Shown here one piece after another: positions 6,221 through 9,472 of a stretch of 9,472 bases of DNA. This DNA is from Scybalocola_A sp900557175 (GTDB taxonomy: Bacteria; Bacillota; Clostridia; Lachnospirales; Lachnospiraceae), in NCBI GenBank assembly GCA_937890745.1, contig CALADH010000039.1, forward strand, positions 1 to 9,472, read 5' to 3'. The notes beneath the pieces were generated by a model. That model was not told the origin of the DNA, ran no database searches, and worked only from the letters and a program-made list of their open reading frames with translations. The first letter of the stretch is position 1. Every line of letters begins with the position of its first letter. Position numbers and translations under genes: made by a program.

Positions 6221-6736
6221 TTATGCAAAAAGCTTTTTCTTTTTTGCCACTACTGCACATCCGCCAAAAACTGCTACTGCTGCTATAACCATAATGATTG
6301 TCGCTGTATAATCAGCGCCTGTCTGTTTAATCGGATCTGAGGCATTTGATGTAACGACACCAACGCCATTTCCTTCATAAACAATTTTTACTCCGACTGC
6401 CTCTGCCGCCGCAATTACATGAGCAATAAGCTCATTCATCAAATTTTCGTCTTTTCTTACAACGTCAACACCTTTTGATGCAATCTCGCCTTTTACGTAT
6501 GCAATCTCATCAAGCGCTGCCTGATACTGCTCGTCTGTGATAACGCCTTCATAATTTGCCACTGAATTATAAGCATTCTGGAATGTTGCACTGTCCTGTA
6601 CGCCTAAATCCGTAGCTGCGCTCATCATCTCATCAAGGATTGACTGTTTCTTGTTTGTTGCTGCAAATGCTGTCATGCTTAAAGATAAAGTAAGTACAAC
6701 CATCATTAACAGCGCCATCATTTTTTTCTTTCTCAT
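6221..6736 (-). CDS. Small secreted surface protein with IKQTG sorting signal
   Basis: This 171-aa protein has a classic Sec signal peptide: KKK at 3-5, a hydrophobic core, and cleavage near AFA-A (about residue 25-26). A short, mostly helical mature part follows (about 30-130), with an Ala/Glu-rich stretch and KIVYEGNGVGVV near the end. The C-terminus has the three parts of a cell-wall sorting signal: DPIKQTGAD (motif IKQTG 136-140), a hydrophobic segment (about 145-164), and a KKKK tail. Position two of the motif is Lys rather than the Pro of LPXTG. The sortase gene begins 15 bp downstream, making this its likely dedicated substrate. AAGGGG precedes the ATG with 8 nt spacing, and the gap to cpsD is 21 bp without a terminator. 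I do not recognise the central domain. The role might be anchoring or organising the polysaccharide at the wall, which is unproven. Confidence 0.9.
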   Translation of the reverse strand: MRKKKMMALLMMVVLTLSLSMTAFAATNKKQSILDEMMSAATDLGVQDSATFQNAYNSVANYEGVITDEQYQAALDEIAYVKGEIASKGVDVVRKDENLMNELIAHVIAAAEAVGVKIVYEGNGVGVVTSNASDPIKQTGADYTATIIMVIAAVAVFGGCAVVAKKKKLFA

Positions 6737-6757
6737 TTTAATTACCCCTTTTCTTAT

Positions 6758-7459
6758 TTATTCTTCGCCGCCATAATAGCCGCCATAATGGCCATAATAA
6801 CCGCTATATTTACCATAGTAACCTTTTTTGTCCAAATCAACCTTGTTTAATACAGCGCCCAAAATACGGCATCCGCTCTTACTAAGCTGTCCCTTTATCT
6901 TTTGTGCTGTCTTGTAGCTGATTCTATTGTTTTCTATAACCATAACCGCACCATCGGCATGACTCGCGATAACCGCGGCATCAATAACCGCACCGAGCGG
7001 CGGACAATCGATAATAATATAGTCAAATACCTTCTTCAGGCTTGCAATCATCGCTGAAAACTTCGAGGAACTTAAAAGTTCCGAAGGATTCGGCACCGAC
7101 TTGCCTGCAAATATCATATAAACATTTTTTATGTTTGTCTGGCAGAGAATGTTATCCAGCTTTTCCAAACCGGCAAGATAATGGCTTAAACCATTGACGA
7201 CTTTATCCGGCTGATGTCTGCTGAACAGAACCGATTTTCGGATGTCAGCATCGACAAGTACAACACGTTTTCCTGTTTCTGCCAAAGATTTCACAAGATT
7301 AAAAGATACTTCTGACTTTCCTTCATTTGCCATACAGCTTGTCATGGCAATTGTTTTTATATCATCTCCACAGAAAATGATATTTGTGCGAAGCTGCTTA
7401 TAGGCCTCATTCATCTTCGCATTCAGCTTTTCTACATGATTCAATGTAATATTAATCAT
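6758..7459 (-). CDS. cpsD: Tyrosine-protein kinase CpsD/CapB (BY-kinase)
   Basis: This is a cytoplasmic bacterial tyrosine autokinase of 233 aa, the usual length for the split Gram-positive type that needs a separate membrane activator (CpsC, encoded just upstream). Visible motifs: Walker A at 41-50 (ANEGKS with Lys48), Walker A' VVLVDADIRKS (66-76, with Asp70 and Asp72), and Walker B YIIIDCPP (147-154, Asp151). The tail is a glycine-tyrosine cluster with eight tyrosines (214, 215, 218, 221, 222, 225, 228, 229), the autophosphorylation sites whose cycling controls chain length and export in this family. The P-loop reads MANEGKSE, where many relatives have PGEGKST; the functional GKS core is intact. 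The ATG overlaps the cpsC end by 8 bp and has GGAGGTG 7 nt upstream. The partner phosphatase is CpsB, first gene of the operon. Confidence 0.95.
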   Translation of the reverse strand: MINITLNHVEKLNAKMNEAYKQLRTNIIFCGDDIKTIAMTSCMANEGKSEVSFNLVKSLAETGKRVVLVDADIRKSVLFSRHQPDKVVNGLSHYLAGLEKLDNILCQTNIKNVYMIFAGKSVPNPSELLSSSKFSAMIASLKKVFDYIIIDCPPLGAVIDAAVIASHADGAVMVIENNRISYKTAQKIKGQLSKSGCRILGAVLNKVDLDKKGYYGKYSGYYGHYGGYYGGEE

Positions 7460-8201
7460 GCCTGTTCACCTCCGCACTTTCTATCATTTGATTATTTTTC
7501 TTTTTTTTGCCTTTTTGTTTAGTTTTCTCCGGTATCACACCAAGTGTTGTCATACCAAGATACTTTTCAATATCGTCTTCGGATTTAATCGAATCATTCA
7601 TTAAATACATAGTGATAATAATACCACATGCAATAACGATGCCTGCTAAACCGCCGAGAACACAATTTTTCTTAAGGCTTGGGCTGACCGGGGATTTTGG
7701 TTCTACCGCCTGTTCAAAAACATTCGGCTTATCTGTTCCCATAATGTCGGCAACCTTTTCCGCTGAGACTTCGGCAACCGTATTGGCCAGCTTCTGAGCA
7801 GTTTGTGGCACAGCGTCTTTTACGGTAATCGTAAGTATTCGTGTCTCTGTCGGATTTCCAACAGCTATTGCACTGCTTAACGCCTCATAAGACATATTCA
7901 CTTCTGCTCTTTCAATAACTTCATTAAGAACTTCCCGGCTCTTAATCAGCTCACTGTAATCTGACGTCAGCTGAGAACCAAACTGAAGATCCGCTAATGA
8001 TGTAACCGACGTCGATGGCGATATGACATACATTTTTGAAGTTGCACTGTAAATCGGTGTTACCAAAAAAACAGTATACATTGCCATGATTGCAATGCCC
8101 GCCGCAAACGCACCTATTATAATGAAGATTTTCTTCTTAAGTACATAAAACAGCTCGACTAAATCTATCGCCGCTTCGTCATTTTCCTGTTGATTATTCA
8201 T
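7452..8201 (-). CDS. cpsC: Chain-length regulator / kinase activator CpsC (Wzz/CapA family)
   Basis: This polysaccharide co-polymerase of 249 aa spans the membrane twice (about 25-47 and 180-201) with an extracytoplasmic domain between. It sets chain length and, through its cytoplasmic C-terminus, activates the separate BY-kinase. Family marks are the N-terminal IDLVELFYVLKKK, ATSKMYV after TM1, TRILTITVKD (120-129), the proline-rich EPKSPVSPSLKK just before TM2 (167-178), and EDDIEKYLGMTTLGVIPE (208-225). A lysine-rich tail (226-235) follows. There is no ATPase domain in this protein, so the kinase is a split type. AGGAG lies 6 nt before the ATG. The start overlaps the cpsB end by 8 bp, and its end overlaps cpsD by 8 bp, so the three are likely made in fixed proportion. 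Confidence 0.94.
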   Translation of the reverse strand: MNNQQENDEAAIDLVELFYVLKKKIFIIIGAFAAGIAIMAMYTVFLVTPIYSATSKMYVISPSTSVTSLADLQFGSQLTSDYSELIKSREVLNEVIERAEVNMSYEALSSAIAVGNPTETRILTITVKDAVPQTAQKLANTVAEVSAEKVADIMGTDKPNVFEQAVEPKSPVSPSLKKNCVLGGLAGIVIACGIIITMYLMNDSIKSEDDIEKYLGMTTLGVIPEKTKQKGKKKKNNQMIESAEVNRHD

Positions 8202-8955
8202 TATTTTCTCCTATCAATTGTTTATTTTGCAAAATAAAGGCCGGATTTTCAAAAGTCAGACGTCGGAAAACCCTCTCGCCACAATTTTCTCGAATCCATT
8301 CCGCCGCTGCCCGATAAACAGGCGGACGATGGGAGATTCCATGCATATCCGTACCCAAAATGTCAATATAGCCATCTCTAACCAGTTTCCGGCACTGTCT
8401 CACCTCAAAGCTAAACCGACTGCCGATAAGACTTGTTGTATTCATCTGAAATACAACCGAAAGTGCTTTGAGTTCATCCAACCTGTCTGTTCTTTTCCAC
8501 AGGCAGTCGAGACGCTCCATATGTGCCAATATCGGTTTGTAACCGGCATAAACCAAGGTTTGTATTGCCTCGAAAATATTTTTATATGATTCTGACGGAT
8601 AAAATTCTGTCAAAATATACTTTCCTGCATTAATCGTCAGCACCTTGCCGGCTTTTAATTGTTCAGGTATATCATATGAATATAAAATCTCACTTCCCAA
8701 AAAGAGCTTCATATCCGGATGCAGCTCTTTGATTTGATGTCGCAGTTCATTGAAAAGTGTTATCCTTTTTTCTGCTGTCTGTGTATTCCCTATAGAATAA
8801 TGAGAAGTTGCACATACATAACGAATGCCTTCTTTGTAAGCCATATCCAGCATTTTTAAACTTTCTTTGACATTCTTTGCTCCATCATCAATTCCCGGTA
8901 AGATGTGAGAATGCATATCAATCCATATTTCATGGATTTTATTACTTTTCTTCAA
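8194..8955 (-). CDS. cpsB: PHP-family tyrosine-protein phosphatase CpsB/YwqE
   Basis: This metal-dependent phosphotyrosine phosphatase (253 aa) reverses CpsD autophosphorylation. PHP-domain metal ligands are in place: His15 and His17 in DMHSHILPGIDDGA, Asp23/Asp24, His52 in ATSHYS, Glu89 in LGSEI, Glu117 in ILTEFYP, His145 in LAHMER, and Asp203/His205 in GTDMHG, followed by HRPP (209-212). Several motif neighbours differ from the common forms (TPHH, LAHPERY, SDAHN), but no ligand is lost. Start: the frame opens with TTG (8953-8955) and AAGGGG (8966-8971) lies 10 nt before it. Met14 is an internal alternative close to where most relatives begin, but has no good ribosome site. First gene of the operon, about 70 nt after the predicted transcription start. 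Confidence 0.93.
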   Translation of the reverse strand: MKKSNKIHEIWIDMHSHILPGIDDGAKNVKESLKMLDMAYKEGIRYVCATSHYSIGNTQTAEKRITLFNELRHQIKELHPDMKLFLGSEILYSYDIPEQLKAGKVLTINAGKYILTEFYPSESYKNIFEAIQTLVYAGYKPILAHMERLDCLWKRTDRLDELKALSVVFQMNTTSLIGSRFSFEVRQCRKLVRDGYIDILGTDMHGISHRPPVYRAAAEWIRENCGERVFRRLTFENPAFILQNKQLIGENNE

Positions 8956-8965
8956 ACTGACGCTG

Positions 8966-8971
8966 CCCCTT
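8966..8971 (-). promoter_or_regulatory. Shine-Dalgarno AAGGGG supporting a TTG start for cpsB
   Basis: AAGGGG is 10 nt upstream of TTG 8953-8955 and is the only good ribosome site near the gene start. The TTG start may lower initiation at the first gene relative to the ATG-initiated genes that follow. Confidence 0.55.
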
Positions 8972-9031
8972 TTTAGTCTAATCTATCGTATTTAATCAAG
9001 TTTATACAACTGACTACGCTCTTTCTAAATT

Positions 9032-9060
9032 ATAATACCACAAGTTTTTTATATTGTCTA
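9032..9060 (-). promoter_or_regulatory. Main promoter of the polysaccharide operon (extended -10)
   Basis: Read on the minus strand: TAGACA (-35, 9055-9060), a 17-nt spacer, and TATTAT (-10, 9032-9037) preceded by TGG, i.e. a TGn extended -10. Transcription would begin near 9025, leaving a leader of about 70 nt to the TTG of cpsB with no evident strong hairpin. A shifted -10 reading (TATAAT, 9029-9034) overlaps it. It is the best promoter-like site in the gap between the rRNA terminator and cpsB. Confidence 0.6.
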
Positions 9061-9066
9061 TAGACA
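9055..9066. promoter_or_regulatory. Perfect 12-bp palindrome over the -35 box (candidate operator)
   Basis: TGTCTATAGACA is an exact inverted repeat whose one half is the -35 hexamer of the predicted operon promoter. A related GACAATGTC (9096-9104), with the same TGTC/GACA half-sites in inverse order, lies about 30 bp further upstream. A dimeric regulator bound here would block RNA polymerase. The regulator is not in the window. Confidence 0.42.
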
Positions 9067-9186
9067 CATTGCCCATTTTATGATGCATTTTCACCGACAA
9101 TGTCTCACTAAAATGTTCAACTTACATTATTATTTTTCTATCTTTTTTTGTCATTATTAAAATGTATACTTTTTCATCACATAATT

Positions 9187-9228
9187 AAAAAACCTGCAAG
9201 CTCAAATTTCTTTAAGCTTGCAGGTTTT
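9187..9228 (-). terminator. Intrinsic terminator of the rRNA/tRNA-Trp operon
   Basis: On the minus strand a stem of at least 10 bp (CCTGCAAGCT paired with AGCTTGCAGG, extended by A-T pairs at its base) has an A/T-rich loop and is followed by TTTTTT. It begins about 10 nt after the tRNA-Trp 3' end and insulates the polysaccharide operon from the rRNA promoter. Confidence 0.9.
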
Positions 9229-9237
9229 CATCAATAA

Positions 9238-9308
9238 CAGGGGAAGAGGGATTCGAACCCCCATGAACGGTTTTGGAGACCGTCATACTGCCGTTGTATG
9301 ATTCCCCT
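9238..9308 (-). tRNA. tRNA-Trp (anticodon CCA)
   Basis: A complete cloverleaf can be drawn: acceptor AGGGGAA/TTCCCCT, D arm CATAC/GTATG with a GG in the loop, anticodon stem ACGGT/ACCGT with loop CTCCAAA (anticodon CCA at 9274-9276), and T arm GGGGG/CCCTC around TTCGAAT. The discriminator is G, as usual for bacterial tRNA-Trp. The 3' CCA is not encoded. It lies about 65 nt after the 23S rRNA end and is probably cut from the same primary transcript. Confidence 0.96.
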
Positions 9309-9372
9309 TTATGTATCTTCAAAACTGCATATTGTAATAGTCTACTTCATCTTCCAAATCTTCCGACCTCTC

Positions 9373-9472
9373 AGGTCAAGCCCTCGACCTATTAGTAACA
9401 GTCAGCTCCATGCATTACTGCACTTCCACCTCTGCCCTATCTACCTCGTCGTCTTCAAGGGGTCTTACTTCT
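9373..9472 (-). rRNA. rrl: 23S ribosomal RNA, 3' end (partial)
   Basis: The minus strand reads GACCCCTTGAAGACGACGAG, later CTGACTGTTACTAATAGGTC, then GAGGGCTTGACC. These are the conserved last hundred bases of bacterial 23S rRNA, ending with the strand that pairs with the 5' terminus. The exact 3' end, taken near 9373, is set by likeness and could be off by a few bases. The rest of the gene lies beyond the window. Confidence 0.93.

Noticed and set aside
8218..8589. Plus-strand 123-codon reading frame
   Set aside because: It lies wholly inside cpsB, whose metal-ligand motifs fix the real frame; no ribosome site or recognisable domain.
9126..9154. Second promoter candidate (ATGACA, 17 nt, AATAAT) upstream of cpsB
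   Set aside because: Spacing is right but both boxes are poor and the region is so A/T rich that chance matches are expected; the 9032-9060 site is much better.

Overview
The window reads as the promoter-proximal part of a Wzy-type capsule/exopolysaccharide (CPS/EPS) locus of a low-to-moderate GC Gram-positive anaerobe, most likely a Lachnospiraceae-type Clostridium relative. This placement rests on the Shine-Dalgarno-rich genes, the split BY-kinase/modulator pair, the PHP-type CpsB phosphatase and the clostridial-looking sortase module. It is an inference from protein style; no species can be named from the sequence alone. Every supported gene lies on the minus strand, so transcription runs from high to low coordinates.

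Region by region in transcription order: the 3' end of a 23S rRNA gene (9373-9472), a tRNA-Trp(CCA) (9238-9308) and a strong intrinsic terminator (9187-9228) close an rRNA operon. A 232-bp gap carries a convincing extended -10 promoter whose -35 box lies inside a perfect 12-bp palindrome. Then come the regulatory/assembly genes cpsB (PHP phosphotyrosine phosphatase), cpsC (Wzz-like chain-length modulator) and cpsD (tyrosine autokinase), overlapping by 8 bp each. Next is a three-gene surface module: a small secreted protein with a non-canonical IKQTG sorting signal, a sortase, and a four-TM protein of unknown family. After it comes a set resembling the diacetylbacillosamine pathway (Campylobacter PglF/E/C/D; Bacillus EpsC/N/L/M): a membrane UDP-GlcNAc 4,6-dehydratase, a PLP aminotransferase, a VanZ-like membrane protein, a C-terminally truncated initiating phosphoglycosyl transferase, and the N-terminus of a PglD-like acetyltransferase running off the window.

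Inferred division of labour: CpsB/C/D control chain polymerisation and export by a tyrosine phosphorylation cycle. PglF, PglE and PglD homologues build a UDP-2,4-diamino-2,4,6-trideoxyhexose. The PglC homologue would load it onto undecaprenyl phosphate to start the repeat unit, but it stops before its PRP motif and about 80 residues short of family length. The DNA after the break (164-440) holds three small stem-loops and an orphan Shine-Dalgarno, and looks like a recombination or mobile-element scar. Base composition falls after about 2800, consistent with the boundary between a conserved front end and a variable, exchanged half of the locus.

The most interesting parts are the sortase/substrate/membrane-protein trio inside the polysaccharide operon, and the broken initiating transferase with its unusual downstream DNA.
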